A DNA stretch of 64,000 nucleotides from Pisolithus tinctorius (Eukaryota; Basidiomycota; Agaricomycetes; Boletales; Pisolithaceae). The stretch covers positions 2,356,001-2,420,000 of the forward strand of contig JANFAH010000003.1 in the NCBI GenBank assembly GCA_024663395.1, read 5' to 3'. Each line of letters starts with the position of its first letter. Position 1 is the stretch's first letter. Below the pieces are notes generated by a model, which was given only the letters and a program-made list of their open reading frames with translations, was not told the origin of the DNA and did no database searches. Shown one piece after another: positions 46,801-58,612 of this stretch. The translations under genes were made by a program, and so were the position numbers.

Positions 46801-46848
46801 TAAGTTACCACGTACTTTCACTCTTTACCACTACACATCGTCAGAAAG

Positions 46849-47628
46849 ATGGGAACCTCGATGGAAGATGACGACACTGGTGCATCCGTCGTGTCAGAGG
46901 CTTTTTCGTCTGCGGCCGAGGGCGAAGGCGCCGAAGAATGCAGCTCACGGGTTGATACAGACGACGAAGTTCCTCGTGCAAGCGCAAGTAAAACAAAGGG
47001 GACGCTAAAACGCAAGAGGCGCGCCACTGGGCCGTCGCAGTTTGGAACAATTCTCCAGTCTCTCCTGGAGACGGAGACACCTTCTGCCCTCCCGCTTTCT
47101 CTAAAGCCTTCCATAGCGCGTCAACGCAATGATGCAAAGTTAGAACTAAAAGCCAGGAAGATGATCCAAGTCGAGAGGAAAGAAAAGGAAGATAGAGGTC
47201 GAATAAGGGGTGTCATCGAAGGATGGGGTGCAGAAAGCGAACGATCTCTCCGCAAAGTAGCGCAAAGAGGAGGTAGGTCTGAAAGCAAATCTACTCCGTA
47301 TTGCTAACGACTGTCCCCGGATCAGTTGTCAAGCTTTTCAACTCGATACAGCAATCACAGATGGCAGCGGCAGCGGAAGAAGCAGAGGCATTGGGGGCTC
47401 GTGGCACCGGCAAACCAACGCTGCCTGCACCTACATTGGACAACCATGGCAAAGGAAAGCGCAAAAACAAGCAGAAAGATAACTTGATAGGGAGAGGCAA
47501 AGAGTGTATGTACATCGTACGCAACTCACACGTCTCCCGAACTGACGCGACCACCAAAAGTTGCTGTGGACAAGGACAGTTTCTTCGACCTCATTAGATC
47601 TGGTGGAACACTGGTGTCAAAAGTATAG
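46849..47628 (+). CDS. RRP15: Ribosomal RNA processing protein Rrp15
   Basis: Nucleolar factor for pre-60S assembly and 27S rRNA processing. Exons 46849-47272, 47326-47505 and 47561-47628 give 223 aa. The acidic N-terminus (MEDDDTGASVVSEAFSS..) precedes the Rrp15 core: FGTILQSLLETETP, LKPSIARQRNDAKLELKARKMIQVERKEKEDRGRI, RKVAQRGVVKLFNSIQQSQ. A Lys/Arg-rich segment and the closing DSFFDLIRSGGTLVSKV follow. The splice GAG T|TT uses donor GTATGT at 47506. Host sequence upstream of the ATG is only 48 bp before the Harbinger insertion, so its native promoter has been displaced. Confidence 0.88.
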
Positions 47629-47733
47629 TATTAGCCCCTATGTATTATGTAATCCAATCGGTAAACCGTGGATCCTGCCCTAAAGATAAGTTGGCTGTTT
47701 AAATTTCGCGACCATCTCTTGCTGTAGGTTTTT

Positions 47734-48918
47734 ATGGTTTGTCTTCCTTTTCCGCCTGTGATGAACTGGCACTTAGAGATCCGTGTGGTGACCTTTTCTT
47801 TTAGCCTCCCAAGATATCGATACGCAAGGAGGAATGGGAGCGGCGCCTTCACGAAGTCCAGGTGACAAAAGAGTGAGTGTTCAACCCTTGTGGTACTTGA
47901 CTGGATGAAATACATCATTGGGAATCTCTCTGAGAGTACGTTGATGTGTCAAATTGCATGTATTATCTGATTTCGTCTTGTTCCTTTGATTATTCTTTCG
48001 TTCGCAAGAATTCTGATGCCAGCGTTTTCTCCAGTGATCTCAACCGTCTTATTATGGACTATCTCGTCATCGAAGGGTATAGGTCAGCCGCTGAAGAGTT
48101 TAGTAGTGAAGCGGGCGTGGTCCCCCCCGTGGATTTCGAAAGTATCGAGAGCAGGATGGTAATTCGCGAAGCTTTGCAACGCGGTGACGTCGAGGAAGCG
48201 ATCACCCGGGTCAACGACTTGAATCCAGAGGTAAGCTTGTCGTTACCGAGGCACTGCATAGCGGGTGGTGGCAGAGGATTAATCCGTTTCATGCACCACT
48301 CTCAGACTTCTAAGAAGTCGGTGATGAAATCTGTAAACGAAATCTTCAGTCTTCAACATGATGCTCCTCCGCTTATTATTGTTGATATGTGACCATGCAT
48401 GACGCTGATAAGTTGTGGGCAGATACTTGATACAAATCCAGCATTGTATTTTCGCCTGCAACAGCAGAGACTAATAGAGCTGATACGACAGAGCCGCATC
48501 GCCGAGGCTTTACGGTTTGCTCAAGATGAACTGGCGCCGAGGGGTGAGGAGAGCCCGGAATTCTTGGCTGAGTTGGAACGGACCATGGCACTCTTGGCAT
48601 TTGACTCTACATCTTCGCCACCGCCTGCGATCACTGATTTGTTGTCACCGGCTCAACGAATGAAGACGGCTGGCGAGGTGAATGCCGCTATTTTAGAGAG
48701 TTTTAGTCAGGGAAAAGAGGTTAAACTAGTGCAGCTGCTGAAGCTTCTTTGTTGGGGAGAGAGCATGCTTGAGGAGCGTGCTGACTTTCCAAAGGCAAGT
48801 GTCCCGCCATAATATGCTATCATCTTGGGGATTTACTGAGGGCATTGCGGTACAGATTGACATGCGGAGAGGCGGGAAGAAGGTGGAAGGGAGCGAGGAG
48901 CTATCGATGCACGAGTGA
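47734..48918 (+). CDS. GID8: GID/CTLH E3 ligase subunit Gid8
   Basis: Core scaffold of the GID/CTLH ubiquitin ligase that in yeast degrades gluconeogenic enzymes. Modelled exons are 47734-47736 (start codon only), 47805-47872, 48035-48230, 48423-48794 and 48856-48918, giving 233 aa (human GID8 228). The order is RKEEWERRLHEVQVTKDD, LisH (LNRLIMDYLVIEGYRSAAEEFSSEAG), CTLH (IESRMVIREALQRGDVEEAITRVNDLNPEILDTNPALYFRLQQQRLIELIR) and CRA (EALRFAQDELAPRGEESPEFLAELERTMALLAF). The last intron starts with GC (AAG|GCAAGT), a textbook GC-AG donor. The ATG-only first exon is the least certain part. Other starts are possible. Confidence 0.88.
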
Positions 48919-49352
48919 TGCCAGTGTCGTATAGTCTATTCTGTTAGGATATGTGGACATCATGTTACACCACATGGTTGGTGTTTTCCTCATGGAATGC
49001 AGAGGGTGTCACTTGACCAGTGAGCTCATGTATGATTAATTGATTGGACATGCCAGGACACGCCCTTGCCGGGTCTTGGGTCGCGTGGACCCATCGTGGT
49101 CGTCGTTTCTTAGTGTCTTAAGGCCATGTCTCTGCTTATGTCAGCCGTCCGCTGATCTCTCACTTGCTCATCGTCTGCGAGAGGCATTTTGTTGCATTAG
49201 TTCAGCCCAGCTTGTTTTCCTTCTTTCTGGCACACTCTGCCAACCCTTCTAAGCTTCCCGTCTGGCCCCTCGAATAGTAGCTGGTGCGCGTTTCACCCGA
49301 TTTGACGAGCAATCCGTTCATCTGGAGATCAGGCGACGTTGCATAGCAGCGC
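48919..49352. other. Intergenic region between GID8 and the MAPKKK gene
   Basis: About 430 bp, both flanking genes on plus. It should hold the GID8 3' UTR and the kinase promoter. Nothing else recognised. Confidence 0.4.
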
Positions 49353-52300
49353 ATGCCTCCCCCTCTCATGTCTGAGGACAACAGGTCCAGCCACGCGAGA
49401 GGTCGACGTGTGCTCGTCCTCTCAAATCCCGATCCAGGCGACTCAAGCAGTAGCGAAGACGACCGTCGTCGAGTTCGCCCGCAGCCCCCGACATCTGACT
49501 CTTCTCTACACCAGCCTTCGCCTCCGCCTGTTCCGCCGTCACCTTATCGCCCCATAAAACCGGGGCCCCCCACGCCCCTAACAACGGACCTCCCTCGTCA
49601 TATCACGTCTTCCCATTCAAACCCCACCCTCTCTTCTCCTTCTAGCCAAAGCTCTAACGCCGTCGAATCCACTCCGCCGCCCAGTACTCCTGGTCAGGTT
49701 GTGCCGCCAGACATCGCAGCCCCTTCGTTTACTCATGATGACGGTTCTTCCGTAAATGAGCGCACAGAAGTGCACCACCCCAACCGCTTGCAAAAGCTTT
49801 CGGATAAGATCTGGAAGTCTCGTAGGCCATCTTCACATCGACCAATCGAACCGGAGTCATCTGGAAACGTGTGTAATCATCGTTCTGTATCTGCTCTCCG
49901 AATGCTTACTAGTTTTACTTGTAGTCTTCTTCGTGTCGCTTGCCCAATTCAAAGTCACAGGGCCGAGCTGTTGTTATCATGGTCACGTACGATTGCCATG
50001 CTTATACGGCTGTCGATGTAACATCCCCAAAGAGTGCTGCATTCATCTGGGAGCGAATTTTCACCGAGGTACGTTTGACTCCTATCCTATGGATATTACT
50101 CGTCTGACCTATGCTACAAAGCTCAAAATTCCAGACGAAGATCAGTCATCTGAGTTTGCTATTTACCGAACACAAGTGAGCAAGGCAGCTCTGGGAGAAG
50201 CCTTGAGCCACGAGAGCTTATTCCGGTTGGTCCGAGACCACGGAGATGCGGAAGGCAGTCTAAAATTTCTCGTGTGCCACCCGCAAGCGCGAGTGCAGGA
50301 GTCTTCCTTACCTACCTCACCAGTATTGTCAATTCCTCCGCCTCCGTCTGTCTTCGGCCCGCTTGTCCCTCGATCGAAACCATCCAAGTCCTCTCGTCAA
50401 GAGAGCATTTCTTCTGAGGACCCCGCACCAGACACCGGCTATGAGCCTTCAGCAGTATCCGATGATTTTGAGGACGAGCATAGGAGTACGATACGCCCTC
50501 AGCAGTTCGCTGCAAATTTCCCGAGGAGCTTCGTCTCGCCTTCCCAGGGTCCACGTTACGACAATCGTCAACCCCCGTCACCTGCCTCGGCCAAACTGTC
50601 TTATTCTGGTGACAGGCGCAGAAAGTTTGAGGCTGATCACAATCAAGGAATAGCTTTACCTGCATCTCCCTCTCCTCCGGTCTCGGAAGATGTATTAACC
50701 CCTCCGCGTCAGCATGTCCGCAGAGGCTCGAACGCACAGGACGTTGAACAAACCCCCCGTGAGAACGACCGGAGCACTGATCATGCGGATAAGGAGTGGT
50801 CGCGCAATCAGCCCAGTCCTCTCGGAGCACTCAGCAGATGGAAAATATCTAACCAACGCCGTCGAGGCAGTCCGTCTACTTCAGATGACCTGACCAGCGA
50901 GAGATGGGCCCTGCCCCCCAAGGAACAAGATTCAGCAAACAATAAGTCTTCCACAGTGATGACCAGATCGTCCTCGTTTAAAAAGAAGGTGCCTAGGTTG
51001 GATGGACCTCCTGTACCTCGACCACGTCAACCACCGCGCAGAAGCGGTGGACAACCTGCACCAGCTGGTCACATGGTCGCCTGGAAGGCATCAGATAAAC
51101 CCCTGAAGAGTGCAAAGAGCATGGATATGCTCAAAGTAATTCCAACAGGCGCTCCACATCTTCGCACTTCACCGAGTCGCCCGCAACTGCATGTTTCGGC
51201 GAGTACTGGTCTTCCTATCCCCATCAGGCCTCTTCCGCTCACCCAACCGTCTGCTGCTGAGCCCGCAAGTTCGGAACCCGGGCAATCCACACGATCTTTC
51301 TTGCAGTCTCCTCCTGCGAATGTTTCGGGCGCTGCTTATCCATCACTTTCCCAGGAGTCATGTTCGGGACCACAAACCACATCTCCTTCACAACAGAGAT
51401 ATCTCAAGCCGATTGATGCTTCGGTTGCAGAACCCCCCCGCGAGCGGGAGGTTCAACGTGCATACACTGGTATGCATAACCCGTCTCACTCCACTGGATC
51501 CCTTTCCAAGTTCGGAGAGACACCACTCCGAGAGGAAGGCTATGGGGTCCCTACATTGCCTGCGTCCTTGCGTCCTGGAGCCTACAGCAATACAGCGCGT
51601 TCGTATGACTCCCCAGACACTCCTCGCAGCCCTGTGGGTGCTTCGGGTCCGAGGAACACTTCCACAAGCTCCAGCATAGGCTCATATTCCTCTTCTGGTA
51701 CTATGGTTCCATTTAGGCAATTATCCTCTTCAACCGGGGAAGATACTTTGTCCGAATCAACTTTCCGGCCAGATGATAGAGATAAGCTGATTTGGGACCT
51801 GAAAAGTCTAGTTGCCTCGCAAAACGCTCAGCAGATTGACTCCAGTCTGCAAGAAGACAGCATCGGTTCCAACGACTCCTACGGTACCGCGACTGAAGAC
51901 TTGTGGTCTCGTAGGCCAATTAGCCAGATGGTGCACGAGACGGATAAGAATCGTTTAGATGCGAGCCTCCAACCCAGCCCCCGACCAGCACTCAATGTCA
52001 TCACGCAAAGCCACATTGCCAATACTCGCGGCGTTCCCCCGAACTTTCCTCCACCCCCAGACTACATCCCCCAACTTCAACCACAACCTCGACAAGCACG
52101 TCCTCGTACAGGTCTTAAGGGTAACACCTTCGAAGAGTCTACTTGGGCTCGCCGTCCTCCGCCTGAAGACGTTTTCGACCGTCTAGAAGAGTTCTTCCCT
52201 GAACATGACCTTGACAAACCGGTCATTGATGCGAACTCGGGCGGAACGTCTCCGACTGCTACAGAACACGCATACGGCATTCCTCCTGATGATAGAGAGA

Positions 52301-53628
52301 GGTTAACAGGCATGCGGGGTAAGAAGTCCATTCGTATTGTCGCGGAGGAACACAAGAGGCGCATCGATCGCACATCGAGGGTGGAATCTACTTACAGTAG
52401 TAACATGATCCGCAAGAGAAGCACCAAGCTCTGGGGAGGTCGTCTTGAAGAAGTGACAACCTCACAGAAAAAGCCGACATACGCTAAGTCATTACCCGAA
52501 AGTCCATCTGGTGGTCCAAGACGTATGTTTTCCATTCGGTTACCCAATGCCATCCTAATTCCTCGTGACAGCAATCTTCAAATGGGTGCGCGGAGAACTC
52601 ATAGGGAAGGGAACCTATGGCCGTGTCTACCTTGCTCTCAATGCTACCACCGGCGAGATGATTGCTGTGAAACAGGTAGAAATTCCAACCACTGCCAGTG
52701 ACAAGAACGACAGTCGTCAGGTCAACTTCGTGCAAGCACTGAAGATGGAAAGTGAGACGCTGAAGGACCTCGATCATCCCCATATTGTCGCGTACCTTGG
52801 ATTCGAGGAGACACCGAACTTCTTGAGCATGTAAGGTTCTTGATTTTTCTCGGACCAGAAATGTCAATATTTTCCAGATTCTTGGAGTACGTTCCCGGAG
52901 GGTCGGTTGGCAGCTGCTTGCGAGATCACGGAAAGTTTGACGAATGCGTTACAAAATCATTTACCGCTCAAATCCTTTCCGGTTTGGCATATTTGCATTC
53001 GAAGAATATTATCCACAGGGCATGTCGTTGTCTCCTATATCTGAATTCGTCTAAATTTGTTCTTTGGCAGGATTTGAAAGCAGACAACATACTGGTCGAA
53101 AAGACTGGTATCTGCAAGATTTCTGATTTCGGGATTTCCAAACGCACCGACGATGATCAGGGTGCTTTCACCGCCATGCAGGGCACCGTTTTTTGGATGG
53201 CCCCGGAAGTAATTGGTAGCCAGAGGGGGAGAGGGTACAATTCCAAGGTTGACATATGGAGTGTTGGGTGCGTCGTCCTTGAGATGTGGGCTGGCAGACG
53301 ACCATGGCCGGATGAAGATTTCTTCACGGTAATGTACAAGGTAAGGATGCGGGCTTGTCATTCATTCCGGACGTCTAACAACTTCGAAAATAGGTTTCGC
53401 ACAACGGAGAATCTCCGCCTATACCGTCGGACGTTATCCTCTCTGACCTGGCACGGGATTTCAAAGACAGGTGTTTCGCAGTGTGAGTGCCAGTCAGCTT
53501 TGTTTTCTTCTTGTGGCACTCACACCTTAGGATATAGGGACCCCGAGCTGCGTGCAAACGCCGCTGAATTAATTAAACATCCATACCTGATCCTCCCGGA
53601 GGGCTGGACATTCAACGACTTCAAGTGA
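49353..53628 (+). CDS. BCK1: MAP kinase kinase kinase, Bck1/Mkh1 type
   Basis: Top kinase of the cell-wall-integrity MAPK cascade in fungi. Eight exons (49353-49868, 49925-50068, 50122-52522, 52572-52830, 52878-53019, 53071-53340, 53394-53482, 53538-53628) give 1,303 aa. A disordered Ser/Pro N-terminus is followed by a ubiquitin/RA-like module (AVVIMVTYDCHAYTAVDVT..KIPDEDQSSEFAIYR) and a long disordered regulatory region. The C-terminal kinase domain has the P-loop GKGTYGRVYLA, VAIK-type AVKQVEIP, HRDLKADN, the DFG motif in ISDFGISK, activation loop GTVFWMAPEV and IWSVGC. All catalytic residues are present. The intron inside HRD (53020-53070) begins with GC. An alternative start at 49371 (MSEDNRSS) is possible. 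Confidence 0.92.
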
Positions 53629-53885
53629 ACCCATAGAATTGAATCTTGCATATTACTCCATCCAACTAGGTGATCGGTTCCAGATTCTTCCTCATCTATC
53701 TTCCAAATGCTTGGGTCATGTTGCTTCATCTGTTCTTAGCGATAATTCAGGATGTATTGATAGCAATGATCTTAGTACTGGCGCTGGTGCGCGAATTCAG
53801 TTTCACATTTTTGCTTGCATGAGAATGATGATTTCTTTACGGGCAATATGTCCGACGATACGGGGTAACACGAACCAGTGTGCTC

Positions 53886-54639
53886 TTACGCCCTACTCCA
53901 TCGACTCCCTTTGAAATTGATCTGGACAGGGAGGCGTGCCTGAAGGATCGGAAAATAAGCGAAAGGATGTAACAAGATGTCATAGTACTCACGTTCTCGT
54001 CGTAGTCTACCCAATCGTTGTCCTGGAATTCCACTTCAAATGATTGGCCCTTGATGCCGTTGCATGCCCAAGTCCTCCTCTGCTGGTCCATCAACTAGGT
54101 CGAAAACTGATAGGGCTCCGCAACTCACAGGGTCAAAACCAACAAATTCCAAACCCCTGCACTCGATCACAAGAAGTTCCGCAAAGTTACCAGAATCGCT
54201 ATAGGGACGAACAGCAGCGGAGGGGTCAAACTTTGCAGAGCTTTCTCGTTTGCAGTTTCCACAACGCCAAACGAAATGGGCAGTGGCGTGCTTGCCTCCA
54301 CTAAGCTCGCGCTCTTGCTAAGCAGGATTTGACAACGGAGGTTGGGCCGACAAATCAAAATAGCGGGACGGGGGGGACTCACCATACGATTAACCGACAC
54401 GGGCTTTGGGTGCATCTCATGACAAGAAGTACAGGTGACCTATTGAATAGATGGATGAACGATACTTGTCTGTAAGGGCATCAGATTGAAATACCTTGAA
54501 GAAGAAGTCAAAATCGTTGGAAGAGGGTCTCAGATCCGTGATATTCTCTAGGTCTGCTTGGATCTCCAACTTCAAGCGCTGGAAGTACAGATGGAGCACC
54601 TTCTGGTGGTGAAGTCCGTGGACAGGTACTTACTACCAT
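53886..54639 (-). CDS. CXXC zinc-binding protein, CZIB/DUF866 family
   Basis: Small conserved eukaryotic zinc protein (human CZIB/C1orf123, 160 aa) of poorly known function. Six exons (54639-54634, 54578-54495, 54439-54383, 54317-54129, 54082-53993, 53939-53886) give 159 aa. Landmarks are RLKLEIQADLENITDLRP, the zinc-knuckle pair CTSC...CGNC, the RESSAKF stretch, VIECRGLEFVGFDP and DNDWVDYDE near the end, all at the usual spacing. The first exon is only 6 nt (ATG GTA). Every exon is a whole number of codons, so all five introns are phase 0. The gene overlaps no neighbour and is convergent with BCK1. Confidence 0.9.
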
Positions 54640-54790
54640 GACCAGCGAACTGCGGCCTATAGAATCGAGATCAACGGCAAGTGGTACTACTACAGTGACA
54701 CTAATAGCTATCTACATCATGTGAGTTTATACTTGTTTGTGTCACAGACATTGAAATGTCAGCCGGAATCGAAGGTGCACTGGCCCAAAA

Positions 54791-55670
54791 ATGTGGCGAG
54801 CCCTGCGGTGTCAAGCTAGTCCCCTGCTGAGCACGGCCAGATTCTTCAGTTCTTCAGTCGCTCGAACACGACAAAGGGTTTCGCGCAATATTCCACTAGC
54901 AGACGACTTGGCAGAATGGGATTTGGAGGCGGATTTCTCAGAGTTTCAGGGTGATGATATACCCGCTACCGGACACATGTACTTGGACCAGCAGCGCCAG
55001 GTCGCCCATTACCTACGCCTCATCGAAAATGAATTGCCCGAACTGGTTGGTAAGTAGGGCGAGTGACTCGTCAGACATCATCGTTGAATGAGGTTCTAGC
55101 CTTCCGCAAGCCTTTCGTCCCACCGTCGGCTTCGACTCCCCTCGTCGTCCGGTCTGTAGACTATGCCGGTGAGAGTCATCCGGCAACCGTCAAGCGTAGT
55201 GTCGTGGTTCCAGTCGCGCAACTACCGCTGAAGAACGAGGCTGCTGTACACAGAGCCAAGTTACTTGCCGGAGTGCGTTGGTCGATAGAGCCGCCGAAGA
55301 ATTCTGGAGTGCAATGCAACAGCGAAGAGGGGAAGCATGGCTACATAAAAATTTCGTGCGAAGACTTCCCTCGACCATCGATGAACTTGAAATGGATTAG
55401 TGACACGATCGACGGGCTCGTTGCCGAAGCCAACGTGAGCTTTTTGTTCTGCCTACATGTTCGCATTTTCATTGTCTTCTCCAGGATGAAAATCACAAGA
55501 CTTACCAAGATCTGCCCCTCGACACGAGACACCTAGAAGCGCAGGTCATGAAAGCTAAGGAAGGTGAACACGCACGAGGCAGAAATCGTCGACCGAGCAT
55601 AAAGGACTTCCCTACCGAATGGCTTGCGCGATCGGTATCTCAAAGCGTGCAGCCAACAACCAATTCGTAG
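54791..55670 (+). CDS. Mitochondrial small-subunit ribosomal protein mS35
   Basis: Exons 54791-55049, 55100-55434 and 55485-55670 give 259 aa. The N-terminus (MWRALRCQASPLLSTARFFSSSVARTR) is a typical mitochondrial presequence. The conserved domain includes PATVKRSVVVPVAQLPL, AKLLAGVRW, GYIKISCEDFPRPSMNLKWISDTIDGLVAEAN, which fits the mS35 mitochondrial ribosomal protein family (yeast Rsm24). Intron phases close (G|CC and AAC|GAT). It is divergent from CZIB, 151 bp away. Confidence 0.85.
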
Positions 55671-56204
55671 ACCTTTATAATGACATTGTCTTTGATATTT
55701 CTGCATGTCATTTTGTCGTGTGGCGCACGTGGCGTACTTTACAGCATTCTGGACCGGTATGTTTCATGATAATGCAAGGTGGCTCTTTGTTTCAGGTGAT
55801 CCTACTGAAGCTCAATTACTGGTGGACACTTGCAGTCAAAGCGTGGTCCAAAGTTGGTGACCACGTCCGATCAGAACAGCTAGTAGGCTGCTCGGTGGAC
55901 GTGATGCCACCTTCCACTATTGCCAGCCCACCACACCCAATGAGACTGGATGCCAATGTCTGGATCGCTGAGAACGATATCACCAACTTTTGATGTGACA
56001 GAGTGGGCTATTCAATAAAGAGCAATCACGGGCCTTTATTGCTGATTCCACTATCTCGTCGGATGTCGAACTCAAAGCGCATGGTCTCCTGCAAGGGATA
56101 TAAGGCGAGTCTGGACGGATAGATTCAGATCATAGCAGTTCACCCTCTACACTTGGCGGCTGGTCCCACCGCTCCGCGCCTATTCTCATTACCTTGTGCT
56201 GATC
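55671..56204. other. Intergenic region downstream of mS35
   Basis: About 530 bp. A 124-codon ORF at 55619-55993 overlaps the mS35 end but shows no motif and no coding bias. I treat the stretch as non-coding. Confidence 0.4.
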
Positions 56205-56756
56205 ATGACGGCTTATGACTCTGCGGATGCCCGTACTGCCTTGATGGCAAGTTATTTTTCGCGATATCCACACCCGCAGGAGGGAATGAAACCGATTACA
56301 TCGCATCCGCCGTTGCAGCGACGGAACGTAAACGTACCGGATGGGGTAAAATCACCAAAACCGACAGCAAAGGGGCACGACGCCCTCCTTTCTTTGGACA
56401 GGGGCCTTGCAATGCGAGTGCGGGGCAGAACGATATACAACGCCAACCTAATGCCCTCTGGTGTCAACACAGACAGCCGTTCAGACAGTACTCGCAGCGG
56501 CTGGTTGGAAGGAGTGGGCCAAATATCTAGTCTGACGGCGTTAGAACAGCTGGAAAAGATTGACGCGGAGGAGACAAAGAGAAAGGAGCTGTTTACAGGG
56601 TGTTCGGCATGTTCAGGCCGATATCTGACTCAGGAGGGGGTATTATTTTGGAATGACGACGACCCCACGACTGGTTCGCAGGTGCGAGAGGGCGACGACA
56701 CAGCGGTTAGAGAGATGTTTGACATGTACATCCGGGTGGACGAATGTATGGGATGA
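56205..56756 (+). CDS. Small hypothetical protein with a CxxC pair
   Basis: An uninterrupted 183-codon ORF starting MTAYDSADARTALMASYFS. The N-terminal half is Pro/Lys-rich. The second half predicts a helix (SLTALEQLEKIDAEETKRKELFT) followed by GCSACSGRYL and an acidic C-terminus ending RVDECMG. I recognise no family. It sits between mS35 and the septin on the same strand. Single-exon structure and moderate length make it a plausible but unproven gene. Confidence 0.5.
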   Translation: MTAYDSADARTALMASYFSRYPHPQEGMKPITSHPPLQRRNVNVPDGVKSPKPTAKGHDALLSLDRGLAMRVRGRTIYNANLMPSGVNTDSRSDSTRSGWLEGVGQISSLTALEQLEKIDAEETKRKELFTGCSACSGRYLTQEGVLFWNDDDPTTGSQVREGDDTAVREMFDMYIRVDECMG

Positions 56757-56963
56757 TTGAATGTTTTCTACTACTTACTACTTACTTCAATATACTTGGA
56801 CTCCATGTGTCAGTAATAAAATGCTAATAGCTCGGTTATTTGTGTCCGCCACCCAGCCAAACAAGCACAAAGCCGTGACAAGTCGCTTCCCCCATTGCGG
56901 GCCAACACCCAAACTAATTTTCGTCCGCTCCTCCTCAACCCGGTACAACTGACTGTCGTGCTC

Positions 56964-58612
56964 ATGGCTGACTTGTACTCCAACGGTTACCCTAACGGAA
57001 CTAGTACTACGCATTCCCTCGCTCAGTCTAACGCGACCATGCCTGTCATTCGCAAAAAGCTGGCAGGCTACGTTGGTTTCGCAAACCTCCCCAATCAGGT
57101 TCATAGGAAGAGTGTGCGCAAGGGTTTCCAGTTTACCGCCATGGTAGTTGGTACGTCTCTCGTGTGACCCCCTTGTCTTTCATTCTTAGTTCCTGCGTAG
57201 GCGAGTCGGGCTTGGGCAAGTCCACTCTCATCAACACCCTTTTCAATACGCCTCTATACCCGCCCAAGGACTCTCTGCCTCCTTCCGCAGAGCGTCCAAA
57301 GACGGTGGCCATTGAAAGCATTGGGGCAGGTTTGTTACTCTCATTTTGATCAGGGAATGCTTATTGACACCTTCAAGACATCGAGGAGAATGGCGTTCGT
57401 CTACATTTAACGGTTGTTGACACTCCTGGCTTCGGTGATTTTGTTAACAACGACGAGAGGTATTCGTCTTCTTCTGCGTATATTTTCCGACTGACTCCAA
57501 ACATAATTCAGTTGGCGGCCCATCGTGGAGAATATCGAGTCGCGCTTCGACTCGTACCTCGAGCAAGAGAACCGTGTCAACAGGCAGAAGATTGTGGACA
57601 ACCGTGTCCATGCCTGTCTGTACTTCATCCAACCCACAGGACACTCGTAAGTGACTCTTAGTTGTTCCTCTCCTTAACGCCGAACTTCGGTTCCTAGTCT
57701 TAAGCAGATTGACATCGAATTCATGCGTCGCCTGCACACGCGTGTTAACCTCATTCCCATCATTGCCAAAGCTGACACGTTGACTGATGAGGAAGTGCGC
57801 GACTTCAAGGCCAGGGTATGTTGTTTGTTACGTTTGCCTTCCTCATAGCTAACCCTCTGGCATTAGATACTTGCTGATATCGCCTATCACAAAATCCACA
57901 TTTTCCAGGCTCCTACATATGAAAACGAGGATGAGGAAACTCTTGCTGAAGCCGCGGAGATTGCAAGCAAGATTCCATTCGCTGTTGTCGGCTCAGATAG
58001 CCTGGTCGAAACTGCTGACGGTCGCGAAGTCCGTGGTCGCGCCTACCCATGGGGTGTCGTCGAAGTCGATAACGAAGACCACTGTGACTTTGTCAAGCTT
58101 CGCCAGATGCTCGTGCGTACATATATGGAAGAGTTGAGGGAGTACACCAATGACGTTCTCTACGAAAACTGGAGAACCGAAAAGCTTCTCAGCATGGGTG
58201 TTGCACAAGACTCGAGCGTCTTCCGCGAGATCAAGTAAGATATTCTCGCGTAAGCCGTTTTCTTCCGGTCTGATGTCTTTTGGTAGCCCTTCTGCGAAGA
58301 TTCAGGAAGAGCGCATCATGCACGAGGCCAAGTTGGCCAAGATGGAAGCCGAAATGAAGATGGTGTTCCAGCAAAAGGTGCAGGAAAAGGAATCCAAATT
58401 GAAGCAATCAGAGGAGGAGCTGTACTCTCGACACAAAGAGATGAAAGACGCACTGGAAAAGCAGCGTGGCGATTTGGAGGAGAAGAAGCGGAGGATCGAG
58501 AGTGGTCGACCGCTTACTCCCGAAAAGAATGCTGTGAGTCACTTCGAGCACGAGTTTCCGTCATCCTGTCTCAACGCTATTGCAGACCAAGAACCGTCGC
58601 TTCCTTCGTTAG
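56964..58612 (+). CDS. CDC3: Septin, Cdc3 class
   Basis: GTP-binding cytoskeletal protein that assembles with other septins at sites of division and branching. Eight exons (56964-57150, 57201-57329, 57378-57459, 57512-57646, 57698-57815, 57867-58234, 58287-58533, 58586-58612) give 430 aa. The order is the polybasic [21 protein letters not shown]-loop [10 protein letters not shown]3 DTPGFGD, G4 AKAD, septin-unique element ([30 protein letters not shown]) and a C-terminal coiled coil of about 75 residues. [14 protein letters not shown] N-terminus and [14 protein letters not shown] favour the CDC3 group over CDC10, CDC11 or CDC12. The last exon encodes only TKNRRFLR. Confidence 0.92.

Noticed and set aside
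55619..55993. 124-codon plus-strand ORF overlapping the mS35 end
   Set aside because: Out of frame with mS35, no domain, composition unlike neighbouring genes.
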